From: Faecalibacterium duncaniae
Lineage (GTDB): Bacteria > Bacillota > Clostridia > Oscillospirales > Ruminococcaceae
DNA: 64,000 bases
NCBI RefSeq assembly: GCF_010509575.1
Contig: NZ_CP048437.1
Span: 930,001-994,000, forward strand
Reading direction: 5' to 3'
Below are positions 41,798 to 49,682 of this stretch, one piece after another (positions within the stretch are counted from its first letter, which is position 1; the number at the start of each line of letters is the position of its first letter). The notes beneath the pieces are model-generated. The model saw nothing but the letters and a program-made list of their open reading frames with translations. It made no database searches and had not been told where the DNA came from. The translations under genes were made by a program, and so were the position numbers.

Positions 41798-43056
41798 GAA
41801 ACGAAGTAATTTACGACAAAAACGGGCGCCCGGACATTATGGTGGTTTTTACCCCGTCCGAGCTGGGACTCCCTGACACCCTGAGAGGCCGCAAGGTTAA
41901 GGAATACGCGATCAGCAAGTACCAGAACACATTGATCGACGGCGTTCCGTACTCTCTCCCATTTATGAAACCGGCTGTGAATATCAGCCACGACGAAGCA
42001 ATCCGCCTCTGCGAGAGCAAGGGTGAAGGCTGGCACCTGATCACTAACGACGAGTGGGTGGCTCTCGGCTTCTGGAGCTGGGACAACGACACCATGCCGA
42101 CCGGAAACACCGCAAGCGGCAAGAGTCACAGCCACCCGGAGCAGACCGGCACTACATACGAAGGAGGCTGCGGCAAGACCTTGACCGGATCCGGCCCGGT
42201 TCAGTGGAACCATGACGGCACGGCCTACGGCGTAGCTGACATGTGCGGCAATATCTGGGAGCATGTCGGCGGCGTTCGATTTATGAACGGTATGCCGCAG
42301 GTGATCCCGAACAACGGCGCAGCCTATGGCTCGGATCAGTCCAAAGACTCGCCGGAGTGGGAGGCGATCTACACCGAGGACGGCGATCCGGTTTACTACA
42401 ACGTACACGACGGAGAGATCACCCTCCAGCCGGTACACCCGGACGGCACCGACTACGACGGCGTAAAGTTCACGGATCTGGAAGTTCGCAGTGACATGGA
42501 CGCACCGGACAAGCTGAAAAAACTCGGCCTCTATCCTGCCGACGACTACGAAAGCGACGAATACTTCTGGCTCGACTCTAACGGCGAGCGGGTTATTTAT
42601 CGCGGGGGCAACTGGGGCAGCGGTGCGGACGCTGGTGTGTTCTGCCTCAGCGGCTACAACTCCCGCGGCAATGCGGGCACGTACATCGGCTTCCGTGCCG
42701 CTTGCGTTCGGTTTATCTGCGACTCTGACACTCTGGACGATCTGGACTCTGACAAGAAGCAGCCAGAACCGAAAAAGCGTAGCATTTTAGCTCCGGACTT
42801 TATCGGACGGATCAAGCAGGCACTCGCCCGGCAGTTTCAGAAGCTATACGAAGCCGCGCACGGCGAGGATCCGGAAGGCTTCGCTGAACTGGCCGAGAAG
42901 GCAACAGACGAAGAACTCGCCAAGGCTGCAAAACTCAGCGCCACACTGGCTCAGGTGAACGCAGCCGTGGACATGTACGAGCTGACCGCTAAGCAGTTAA
43001 AGCTCGCAGCCACAACCTCGATCACAATCAAAACGGAGGTGAACGACCATGAATGA
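41794..43056 (+). CDS. C-type-lectin-fold protein resembling a diversity-generating-retroelement target
   Basis: The 420-aa protein has a formylglycine-generating-enzyme/C-type-lectin fold in residues about 30-305: EYAISKYQNTLIDGVPYSLP, EAIRLCESKGEGWHLITNDE, GVADMCGNIWEHVGGVRFMN. The region at residues 270-301, from RGGNWGSGADAGVFCLSGYN to GFR, has the layout of the variable region of DGR target proteins. The likely variable codons are nearly all NNC, as expected when AAC template codons are mutagenised at adenine. Unusually, about 115 more residues follow (helical, KRSILAPDFIGRIKQALARQ), so the segment is not at the C-terminus. ATG 41794 follows AAAAGGAGC. No reverse transcriptase or template repeat was found in the window. 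Confidence 0.75.
   Translation: MRNEVIYDKNGRPDIMVVFTPSELGLPDTLRGRKVKEYAISKYQNTLIDGVPYSLPFMKPAVNISHDEAIRLCESKGEGWHLITNDEWVALGFWSWDNDTMPTGNTASGKSHSHPEQTGTTYEGGCGKTLTGSGPVQWNHDGTAYGVADMCGNIWEHVGGVRFMNGMPQVIPNNGAAYGSDQSKDSPEWEAIYTEDGDPVYYNVHDGEITLQPVHPDGTDYDGVKFTDLEVRSDMDAPDKLKKLGLYPADDYESDEYFWLDSNGERVIYRGGNWGSGADAGVFCLSGYNSRGNAGTYIGFRAACVRFICDSDTLDDLDSDKKQPEPKKRSILAPDFIGRIKQALARQFQKLYEAAHGEDPEGFAELAEKATDEELAKAAKLSATLAQVNAAVDMYELTAKQLKLAATTSITIKTEVNDHE
42601..42696 (+). other. Candidate DGR variable region
   Basis: It runs from the Arg-Gly-Gly codons to GFR. Codons GGC, AGC, GAC, TGC, AGC, TAC, GGC, GGC and TAC occupy the positions that are usually Asn in templates, while the framework (GGNW, AGVF, GFRAA) is constant. 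No second copy was seen when reading the rest of the window. Confidence 0.55.
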
Positions 43057-43783
43057 GCTCCGGGACATATTCACGAAATACAAAGCAGTCGTATTTTTTG
43101 ACACTGAGACAACCGGGCTCGAAGCTGAGAGCTGCCAGATCATTGAACTGGCAGCGATCAGAGTCGAGAAAACCGAACGGGGCACCCTCCGCATGGCCGA
43201 CAGCGCCGACGTGTTCGTGAAGCTGCCGGAAGGTGAGCGGATCCCTCAGAAGATCGTCGAGCTGACGGGGATCACAGACGAGCAGCTCGAAAACGAAGGA
43301 ATCACCGAGGCTGAGGCTGCAGCTCGCTTCACTGAGTTGATCAGCGGCGGCCGTGTCCTTCTGGTAGCCCACAATGCACAGTTTGACCTCCTGTTTACTG
43401 CTGAAATGCTCAGGAGACACGGAAACGGCGGCCCGGAGGCTCTGAAAGCTGCCGACTATCTGGACAGCCTGACCGTTTACAAAGACCGCCGGGCATATCC
43501 TCACAAGCTGGCGAACGCGATCCTCACCTATAAGCTGGAGGGCAAGGTTCAGAACTCCCACAGAGCGATCGACGACGTGGCGGCACTGTTTGAGGTGTGC
43601 AAGGCCATGGACGCGGAACGCTCCGATCTTCTCAACTATGTGAACGTGTTCGGATATAACCCGAAGTATGGAGTAAGTGGGAAACGGATCGAAAAGGTGG
43701 CCTACTGGCCGCAGAATTTCAACAAATACATGCAGGCTCCGAGCTATACGCTCCCGGCCAAACTCAGACAAAGAAGGAGGTAA
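43049..43783 (+). CDS. DnaQ-like 3'-5' exonuclease (DEDDh)
   Basis: The 244-aa nuclease resembles the proofreading epsilon subunit. Exo I is VVFFDTETTGLE (catalytic Asp-Glu), Exo II is VAHNAQFDLLF and Exo III is the His-Asp of NSHRAIDDVAALF. The C-terminal 60 residues (GYNPKYGVSGKRIEKVAYWP) are outside the nuclease core and resemble the tail of phage-encoded DnaQ proteins. It overlaps the lectin-fold gene by 8 bases. The role in phage DNA replication or repair is inferred. Confidence 0.88.
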   Translation: MNELRDIFTKYKAVVFFDTETTGLEAESCQIIELAAIRVEKTERGTLRMADSADVFVKLPEGERIPQKIVELTGITDEQLENEGITEAEAAARFTELISGGRVLLVAHNAQFDLLFTAEMLRRHGNGGPEALKAADYLDSLTVYKDRRAYPHKLANAILTYKLEGKVQNSHRAIDDVAALFEVCKAMDAERSDLLNYVNVFGYNPKYGVSGKRIEKVAYWPQNFNKYMQAPSYTLPAKLRQRRR

Positions 43784-43788
43784 CAGAA

Positions 43789-44544
43789 ATGCGAAGCAGC
43801 TCGCTGAAAGTATACAGCCCGGTGGAATACACCGGGTACAAAGAAAAAAGAAGCGGCCACCCGTCGGAACCGGGAAGCCGCACAGGCAATCGAAAAACCA
43901 CGCGAAAGCCTAAGCCTATTTTATACCGGCTGCGCCGTTTTTGCAAGCGCCTGAACTGGAAAAGGATCGGCGGGCTGGCAGTCACCACAGTGGTGATTGT
44001 GTTCGCGGCGCGCGGCGTCGTGGGTATGTTCTCAGAACACACCCAGACAAAAACAGCCCCGGTCACAACCAGCAGCCCGGCGGCCGAGGAATCTCAGCCC
44101 TACGTTTTCTACTACAAGGACGGGCAAGCCGTAAGCTGGGAGGACGTCACAGACGCATGGGCCGCAGAGGCAGGGATCCAGAAGCGCTACGCTCTCACTG
44201 ACGCCGAGCGACTGGAGATCGCTCAGGTGCTCACGGCCGAAGCTGGAGGCGAACCCTTCGCCGGAAAGATCGCAGTAGCTCAGTGTATTCTCCAGACCTG
44301 TGAGGACGAAGGGATCCGGCCGGACGAAGTGCTGCGCGTGTACGCATATAGCAAGCGCCGCCCGGAACCGACTCAGGAAGCCCTCGAAGCCGTGCAGGAC
44401 GTGTTCGACTTCGGGATCGTGGCAACGACCGAGCCGATCAAATACTTTTACGCTCCCGCTCTCACGGACAGCGAGTGGCACGAGTCCCAGATCTATGTAA
44501 TGACCATTAACGGACACCGATTTTTTAAGGAGGCAACCGAATGA
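43789..44544 (+). CDS. Membrane-anchored SleB-type cell-wall hydrolase
   Basis: A 251-aa protein with a basic N-terminus, one helix (IGGLAVTTVVIVFAARGVVG, about residues 61-80) and a C-terminal Hydrolase_2 domain like SleB (RLEIAQVLTAEAGGEPFAGK with the catalytic-type Glu, IAVAQCILQT, and YFYAPALTDS). Such enzymes cut peptidoglycan glycan strands. Its place in the early region, next to DnaQ, is unusual for a lysis enzyme; no holin or endolysin is nearby. It may act in entry remodelling or be made early for another purpose. GAGGTAACAGAA precedes the ATG. Confidence 0.8.
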   Translation: MRSSSLKVYSPVEYTGYKEKRSGHPSEPGSRTGNRKTTRKPKPILYRLRRFCKRLNWKRIGGLAVTTVVIVFAARGVVGMFSEHTQTKTAPVTTSSPAAEESQPYVFYYKDGQAVSWEDVTDAWAAEAGIQKRYALTDAERLEIAQVLTAEAGGEPFAGKIAVAQCILQTCEDEGIRPDEVLRVYAYSKRRPEPTQEALEAVQDVFDFGIVATTEPIKYFYAPALTDSEWHESQIYVMTINGHRFFKEATE

Positions 44545-44792
44545 ATAACGAAAACAAGCCAAGCGTGATCGCAGAGCTCACGGCTGCACTTGCCAGCATG
44601 GCGGAACGCGCCGTCGCTGCTGAGGCCGAAGCCGAGCAGTACAAGAAAAGCTCAGGCGAGTGGTACCAGTTTTTTACCAGCAAGGACAAGGAACTGAGAG
44701 ACACGCAGGCAGAACTCCAGAAAGCCCGCAAGGCTCTGGAAGCAAAGGAAGGAGAACAGAACCATGGCAACGACAAAGAAAGCAATAGCTGA
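44541..44792 (+). CDS. Small coiled-coil phage protein
   Basis: An 83-aa protein with a heptad-like Ala/Glu/Lys helix (SMAERAVAAEAEAEQYKKSS) and a second helix ending in a charged tail. No known family. It overlaps the hydrolase stop (ATGA) and its end overlaps the Gam-like gene start by 29 bases. Confidence 0.65.
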   Translation: MNNENKPSVIAELTAALASMAERAVAAEAEAEQYKKSSGEWYQFFTSKDKELRDTQAELQKARKALEAKEGEQNHGNDKESNS

Positions 44793-45420
44793 GGCTGAGC
44801 AGGCCGCAGAAATCAAAGAAACAATCGCAGCACCCACCACAGAGCCGGGAACTCCGGCTGTAACACTGGACGAACTGGAAAGCATGGACATGAACATGTT
44901 CGACGCAGAGGAAACCGAAAGCGCTCCACGCCCGGCATGGCGTATCACTGACGACGGCTGCGCCGACTGGGCCTGCCGAAAAATCGCAGAAGAAAAGACC
45001 GAGCTCGACCGGATCACCGCACTGGGCGAAAGCCAGATCGAGAAGATCCAGCAGAGAATTGACGCTGCTCAGCGCAGATATGAAAACGGCACCCGTTTTC
45101 TCACTGGAAAGCTCGCGGAATACTTCGAGACAGTCCCGCACAAGACAACCAAGACAAAACACAGCTACCGCCTTCTCTCCGGCACTCTGGTGAAGAAAAT
45201 CGGCGGCAGCACCATGAAACAGGACGACGACACACTGCTGGCCTATCTGAAAGCCTCCGGCAATGAGGATATGATCCAGAACACTGAAAAGCCGAAGTGG
45301 GGCGAGTTCAGGAAGCGCCTCGAAATTGTAGGCGGCCAGATCGTAGACAAAACCACCGGCGAGCTGGTGGAGGGCGTGCAGATCATTGAGAAACCGGACA
45401 CCTTCACGGTGGACGTGTAA
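44764..45420 (+). CDS. gam: Mu Gam-like host-nuclease inhibitor
   Basis: The 218-aa protein matches the Gam family, which binds double-stranded DNA ends and shields them from host exonucleases. The central helical region (ACRKIAEEKTELDRITALGE, QIEKIQQRIDAAQRRYENGT, RFLTGKLAEYFETV) and the following beta region (KHSYRLLSGTLVKKIGG) are typical. The first 60 residues are a variable acidic extension. It is encoded with ERF and SSB, so a recombination module is likely. Confidence 0.85.
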   Translation: MATTKKAIAEAEQAAEIKETIAAPTTEPGTPAVTLDELESMDMNMFDAEETESAPRPAWRITDDGCADWACRKIAEEKTELDRITALGESQIEKIQQRIDAAQRRYENGTRFLTGKLAEYFETVPHKTTKTKHSYRLLSGTLVKKIGGSTMKQDDDTLLAYLKASGNEDMIQNTEKPKWGEFRKRLEIVGGQIVDKTTGELVEGVQIIEKPDTFTVDV

Positions 45421-45431
45421 GGAGGTAGCGC

Positions 45432-46262
45432 ATGGCAACAACCAAGGAAACGGCGGCCACAAAGACGGCCACCACCCCACCGGTACCGCTGACGCTGCAG
45501 CAGAAGTTCATCAAGTTGCGCGAAGCCGTTCCCTCTATCACCCAGAAGGCCCACAGCGACGGCGTAAAGTACAAGTTCGCGAAGATCTTCGACGTGTACC
45601 AGCTTCTCACTCCGGCCATGAATGAGTTCGGCGTCAATTTTGACATTGTAGGCGAGCAGGCAACCCGGCACAGCGAAAACGGGGATCCGATCTACTACTC
45701 CAACTTCACGCAGCACACCAGAAACGGCGACCGCATTGTCTGGGTGTACGAGGCCGACCTCACGATCCGCTGGACGAACGCAGACAACCCGGATGAGACT
45801 CTGGAAGTTACTCTACACGCAATCGGAACGAACGACGGAGGCCCGGACAAGGCCAAAGGCTCCGCGTGGACGTACTGCCTCAAATACTACCTGTTCGAGA
45901 AGTTCGGCATTGATCAGGGCGACGACGATCCAGACATGAGCGACCACAGCAGCGAACCCCCTCAGCAGAGCCAGAAACAGCACACAGGAGCTCAGAACGG
46001 GAACCGGCAGGGAAACACCCAGCCGCAGGCACAAAATGGCCAGACGGGGCGCTCAGGCGCCGCACGACCACTCTCAGACGCTCAGCTCTCCCGCCTCTAC
46101 CGTAAAGGAGAGGACGCCGGGTACTCTCAGCAGTCGATCAACGAATGGATCCTGAAAAAATACGGACAGCAGGATCCACACAACCTGACGCGGGCCCAGT
46201 ATGACGAAGCCTGCGCCGCTATGGACAACGCAAAGCAACAAGGAGGACAAGACAATGCTTAA
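45432..46262 (+). CDS. erf: ERF-family single-strand annealing protein
   Basis: The 276-aa protein belongs to the ERF recombinase family, which anneals complementary single strands for phage recombination or genome circularisation. The core is LQQKFIKLREAVPSITQKAH, VKYKFAKIFDVYQLLTPAMN and GSAWTYCLKYYLFEKFGIDQ followed by DDDPD. The C-terminal third is a Gln/Ser-rich linker and a short helical end (DEACAAMDNAKQQG). AAGGAGGTAGCGC precedes the ATG, and the stop overlaps ssb. Confidence 0.9.
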   Translation: MATTKETAATKTATTPPVPLTLQQKFIKLREAVPSITQKAHSDGVKYKFAKIFDVYQLLTPAMNEFGVNFDIVGEQATRHSENGDPIYYSNFTQHTRNGDRIVWVYEADLTIRWTNADNPDETLEVTLHAIGTNDGGPDKAKGSAWTYCLKYYLFEKFGIDQGDDDPDMSDHSSEPPQQSQKQHTGAQNGNRQGNTQPQAQNGQTGRSGAARPLSDAQLSRLYRKGEDAGYSQQSINEWILKKYGQQDPHNLTRAQYDEACAAMDNAKQQGGQDNA

Positions 46263-46656
46263 TCATGTGGAGCTTCTGGGCCGTCTGGCTCAGGAACCTG
46301 AAATCAGATACACACAGAGCGGCACGGCAGTGGCGAGCTTCGACCTCGCCGTGCAGGTACCGAGTAAGAACAAGGACGCCGCTCCGGACTATATCCCGAT
46401 CGTGTGCTGGAGAGAACGTGCCGAGTTTTGCGGCCGTTACCTCTCCAAAGGCCGCCAGATCGTAGTTGAGGGCCGGATCTCCACCCGTAAATGGAAGGAC
46501 GAGAAAACCGGGCAGAACCGCAAGGCCGTGGAAGTTGTGGCCTCAAACATTTACTTCGCAGACAGCAACGGAGGCAACGCAAATGGCAATCCTCAGCCCG
46601 CCAACAACGACGGATTCATGGACATACCGGACGACGGACAGCTTCCTTTTAACTAA
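46255..46656 (+). CDS. ssb: Single-stranded DNA-binding protein
   Basis: A 133-aa OB-fold SSB: MLNHVELLGRLAQEPEIRYT, ASFDLAVQVPSK and YLSKGRQIVVEGRISTRKW. The C-terminus has an acidic MDIPDDGQLPFN tip of the kind that recruits partner proteins. ATG 46255 follows AAGGAGGACAAGACA and overlaps erf by 8 bases; an upstream frame from 46201 is a read-through of erf and is rejected. Confidence 0.95.
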   Translation: MLNHVELLGRLAQEPEIRYTQSGTAVASFDLAVQVPSKNKDAAPDYIPIVCWRERAEFCGRYLSKGRQIVVEGRISTRKWKDEKTGQNRKAVEVVASNIYFADSNGGNANGNPQPANNDGFMDIPDDGQLPFN

Positions 46657-46742
46657 TAACACCGACCGAAGGACGACCGCCGGACAGACCGGCGGAACTC
46701 TACGGCCAAACCAGAAACAAACCACGAAAGGAGGTGCCGACA

Positions 46743-47609
46743 GTGGCATGGATCCAAATTCACCAACAACTGAAAGACCACCGCAAGGTGCTGGCTGCTG
46801 CTGACGAGCTCGACATTGAACCGGCTCACATGCTCGGCCTGCTGATCTCGTTCTGGCTCTGGGCCATTGATAACGCACCGGACGGATCCCTCGCTGGAAT
46901 ATCCGACAGAATGATCGCAAGAGCAGCCCAGTGGGACAAAGATCCGGAGGAATTTGTGGCCGCCCTGACCTCTGCGTCTCTGCTGGACGTAACGGAGGAC
47001 GGCGTTCTGGAGATCCACGACTGGAGCGAGTACACCGGAAAGCTGATCGAACAACGAGAAAATGAGAAAAACCGTTCGAGAGCCCGCCGCGCTGCTGCTA
47101 AGTCAAACGACCGGAGGACGACCGCCGGACAGTCTGCGGACGCAAGCAAGAGCGACCAGAAAAAGACCGCAGGTAGAGTAGACCAGACCAGAGTAGACCA
47201 GAGTAGACCAGAAAATAAGGGGGATACCCCCATAACCCCCGCAGCCGAGAAGCAGCCAAGCGCTCAGGAACGACGTTTCGCAGAGTTCTGGACTGCATAC
47301 CCGAAGAAAGTCGGCAAGAAAGCAGCACAGAAGGCATGGGAAAAGGCAAAACCCGACGCTGAACTGTTCGAGAAGATCATGCAGGCAGTGGCAACAGCTA
47401 AAACCTCGGAACAATGGCTGCGAGAAGGTGGCCGCTTCATTCCCAACCCGTCAACATGGATCAATCAGGGACGCTGGGACGACGAACCTCTCCCACCTGC
47501 CGGATCCGGAAGCTATCAACAGCGACCGGGTGGAAATTGTGGAAAACCTGACACCATGGACGTGCTCGCGGGGATAATCGCAGACGAGGAAGGAGGCTTC
47601 GAGATATGA
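46743..47609 (+). CDS. Phage replication initiation protein (replisome-organiser type)
   Basis: The 288-aa protein has an N-terminal winged-helix-like domain (WIQIHQQLKDHRKVLAAADE, LGLLISFWLWAIDNAPDG, SASLLDVTEDGVLEIHDWSE) as in phage replisome organisers, a repetitive basic linker, and a C-terminal domain (ERRFAEFWTAYPKKVGKKAA, SEQWLREGGRFIPNPSTWIN) common in phage DnaD/DnaA-like initiators. The linker DNA is a tandem repeat and could be the origin. GTG 46743 follows AAAGGAGG. The next gene is a helicase loader. Confidence 0.8.
   Translation: MAWIQIHQQLKDHRKVLAAADELDIEPAHMLGLLISFWLWAIDNAPDGSLAGISDRMIARAAQWDKDPEEFVAALTSASLLDVTEDGVLEIHDWSEYTGKLIEQRENEKNRSRARRAAAKSNDRRTTAGQSADASKSDQKKTAGRVDQTRVDQSRPENKGDTPITPAAEKQPSAQERRFAEFWTAYPKKVGKKAAQKAWEKAKPDAELFEKIMQAVATAKTSEQWLREGGRFIPNPSTWINQGRWDDEPLPPAGSGSYQQRPGGNCGKPDTMDVLAGIIADEEGGFEI
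47168..47215 (+). repeat. Tandem repeat inside the replication gene, possible iterons
   Basis: About four copies of an AGTAGACCAGA-type unit, 10-12 bp, encode the repeated VDQTRVDQSR of the linker. A related 24-base segment (GACCGAAGGACGACCGCCGG and following bases) occurs at 46,664 and, with one change, near 47,110. Repeats within the initiator gene are the usual phage origin arrangement. Confidence 0.6.
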
Positions 47610-48289
47610 CAAAAGCAGACGCGGCTCGACTGGTGGCGATCGTCGTCACCGCCTACCCGAATTTTGACAAGTTCAAGGACGCGAAAGCAATCGAGGCCAC
47701 GGTGAATCTCTGGGCCATGATGTTTGAGCAAGACGAATCCGGGATCGTAGCGCTGGCAGTAAAAAAACACATTGCAACAAACAAATGGCCGCCGAGTGTG
47801 GCCGAAGTCCGGGAGATCATGCTGGAGATCCAGCACCCGGAACTCATAGAGCCGGACAAGGCATGGCTGGCCGTGAGCGACCTCATGTACAGCGCCGGAC
47901 AATTCAACCACGGAGATCTCTCCCGCCAGCTCCCACCTCTGGTGGCGCGGGCCGTTGAGTCAATCGGCTGGACTTCCCTCTGGGAAATGCACCGCAGCGC
48001 ATACATAGGCGGCAAGCCCGGCATGGATCGGGTAGCCTTCATGCAACAGTACACGCCAATGTACGAACGGGAAAAGTCTCGCAGCATGACACCGGCACAA
48101 TTAACCGAGAAGATCGACAACGCGGCCGGATCCCTTCCGGACAAAGGCCAACGCCTGATAGAGTACAGGGAAAGCGAACGCCGCAGGAAAGAGCAGGAAA
48201 TGGAGGCTATCACCCGCGGCGCCCTCCGACTGGAGAGCCAGAGCGTCGAACAAACGAAGCTCGAACTCAGAGGGGAGGTGCTGGGATGA
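47606..48289 (+). CDS. Phage helicase loader/inhibitor (G39P/DnaI-N type)
   Basis: A 227-aa protein. The N-terminal domain (ADAARLVAIVVTAYPNFDKF, KHIATNKWPPSVAEVREIML) is the small helical fold of phage helicase loaders that bind DnaB-type helicases; the rest (YIGGKPGMDRVAFMQQYTPM, then a long charged helix) is unassigned. There is no AAA+ ATPase domain, as with G39P of SPP1. Position between the initiator and the methyltransferase supports the role. No phage helicase gene is visible, so it would recruit the host helicase. Confidence 0.75.
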   Translation: MTKADAARLVAIVVTAYPNFDKFKDAKAIEATVNLWAMMFEQDESGIVALAVKKHIATNKWPPSVAEVREIMLEIQHPELIEPDKAWLAVSDLMYSAGQFNHGDLSRQLPPLVARAVESIGWTSLWEMHRSAYIGGKPGMDRVAFMQQYTPMYEREKSRSMTPAQLTEKIDNAAGSLPDKGQRLIEYRESERRRKEQEMEAITRGALRLESQSVEQTKLELRGEVLG

Positions 48290-49176
48290 TCCTACAAGGT
48301 GACGCACTGGAGGAACTCAGAAAGCTGCCGGACAAATGCTGCAGCGTCTGCGTAACTTCACCACCCTACTACAACGCCAGAGACTACGGAGCAGCCGATC
48401 AGCTCGGAACCGAAAGCTCTCCGGAGGAATACACCCGCAAACTGGTGGAAGCCTTCCGGGAAGTCGCCAGAGTCCTGAAAGACGACGGCACCCTCTGGCT
48501 GAATATCGGCGACAGCTACGCGAGGCATATCGAGGACGGAGGGATCAAGCGCAAGGATCTGATCGGGATCCCGTGGCTGCTGGCTCTGGCTCTCAGAAGT
48601 GACGGCTGGTACCTCCGGGCGGACATTATCTGGAACAAGCCCAACGTCATGCCAGAAAGCGCCAAAGACAGACCGGCAAGATCTCACGAGTATGTTTTTT
48701 TACTCAGCAAAGCGGCCGCCTATTACTACGACGCCGAGGCCGTCAAGGAGCTGGCTGTCGGGTACGATCCGAAAAAGCCCGGCCGGAAGCGCGGCAACGC
48801 AAAAACCTTCCGCGGCGGCACTGCCTACACTCACGATCAGGCCAAAGCCAACAACGCCGAGGTGGATCGAGGCAGCCACGGGCTCCAGAGAAATGAAACC
48901 GGCAAACGAAACCGCCGGGACGTCTGGACGATCGCCACACGGCCATATAAAGGCGCCCACCTCTCCACGTTCCCGGAGGAACTGGCCAAGATCTGCATAC
49001 TGGCCGGGAGCAAACCGGGCGACACGGTTCTGGATCCATTCTCAGGAAGTGGAACCACAGGAGCCGCAGCCCTCAAAGAAGGGCGGAACTATATCGGGAT
49101 AGAGATTAACCCCGACACCTGCAAAATACAAGAGCAGCGACTCACTGAGGCTGCTCAGGAAGGAGCCAAACCATGA
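48286..49176 (+). CDS. DNA (N4-cytosine or N6-adenine) methyltransferase, beta class
   Basis: The 296-aa enzyme has the catalytic motif IV SPPYYNARDYG near residue 26 and the SAM-binding motif I DTVLDPFSGSGTTGAAA near residue 250, i.e. the beta circular order. ASHEYVFLLSK-type sequence (RSHEYVFLLSKAAAYYYDAE) is usual for phage orphan methyltransferases. The Ser-Pro-Pro-Tyr form does not decide between N4C and N6A. No restriction enzyme is adjacent, so it is most likely protective. It overlaps its neighbours by 4 bases on each side. Confidence 0.88.
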   Translation: MILQGDALEELRKLPDKCCSVCVTSPPYYNARDYGAADQLGTESSPEEYTRKLVEAFREVARVLKDDGTLWLNIGDSYARHIEDGGIKRKDLIGIPWLLALALRSDGWYLRADIIWNKPNVMPESAKDRPARSHEYVFLLSKAAAYYYDAEAVKELAVGYDPKKPGRKRGNAKTFRGGTAYTHDQAKANNAEVDRGSHGLQRNETGKRNRRDVWTIATRPYKGAHLSTFPEELAKICILAGSKPGDTVLDPFSGSGTTGAAALKEGRNYIGIEINPDTCKIQEQRLTEAAQEGAKP

Positions 49177-49682
49177 AACGCGGTGAAATTTATTATATCG
49201 AAAGCACATACCGGGAAACCGGAAGCGAGCAGAGAGGCGGCCGCCCTGCGGTGATCGTCTCCAATGACAAGAACAACGAAAACAGCGAGGTTGTGGAAGT
49301 GGTATACATGACCACCAAACCAAAGAACGACCTCCCCACTCATGTATTTATCCGGAGCGCACTCTCCCCTTCTACCGTCTTATGCGAACAGGTAAACAGC
49401 GTAAGCGTGAAAAGGATCGGGACGCTGATCGGAAAATTGACAAAGAGCGAGCTCGCAGCCGTGGACTCTGCTCTGGCAATCTCTCTGGGGATCGACTTCA
49501 TGGATCCGAAGCCCGCAGCCAAAGAAGCGGAGCATTTACTGGAAGAAATAAGCAAGCAGCCACTCCGGATCGTCCAGCAGGATCCAGACGTTGAAAAGAT
49601 CAAGCTCGAAACTGAGCGCGATCTCTACCGGAATTTATACAATGAGCTGCTGAGCAAAACCATGAAAGGAGCAAGTGCATGA
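49173..49682 (+). CDS. MazF/PemK-like protein with C-terminal extension
   Basis: The 169-aa protein begins as a MazF-type ribonuclease toxin (MKRGEIYYIESTYRE, QRGGRPAVIVSNDKNNENSE, then VLCEQVNSVSVKRIGTLIGK). The first 115 residues cover the family; the remaining 50 are a helical tail (PAAKEAEHLLEEISKQP) not found in short MazF. No antitoxin gene precedes it: upstream is a methyltransferase. It may be an orphan, or a phage-adapted mRNA interferase or regulator. The catalytic Arg in QRGGRP is present. Confidence 0.8.
   Translation: MKRGEIYYIESTYRETGSEQRGGRPAVIVSNDKNNENSEVVEVVYMTTKPKNDLPTHVFIRSALSPSTVLCEQVNSVSVKRIGTLIGKLTKSELAAVDSALAISLGIDFMDPKPAAKEAEHLLEEISKQPLRIVQQDPDVEKIKLETERDLYRNLYNELLSKTMKGASA

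Noticed and set aside
43677..43913. An overlapping frame across the DnaQ-hydrolase junction
   Set aside because: It overlaps two well-supported genes and has no ribosome site of its own.
47168..47215. Tandem repeat considered as a CRISPR array
   Set aside because: Units are contiguous, only 10-12 bp long and encode a protein linker; there are no spacers and no cas genes.
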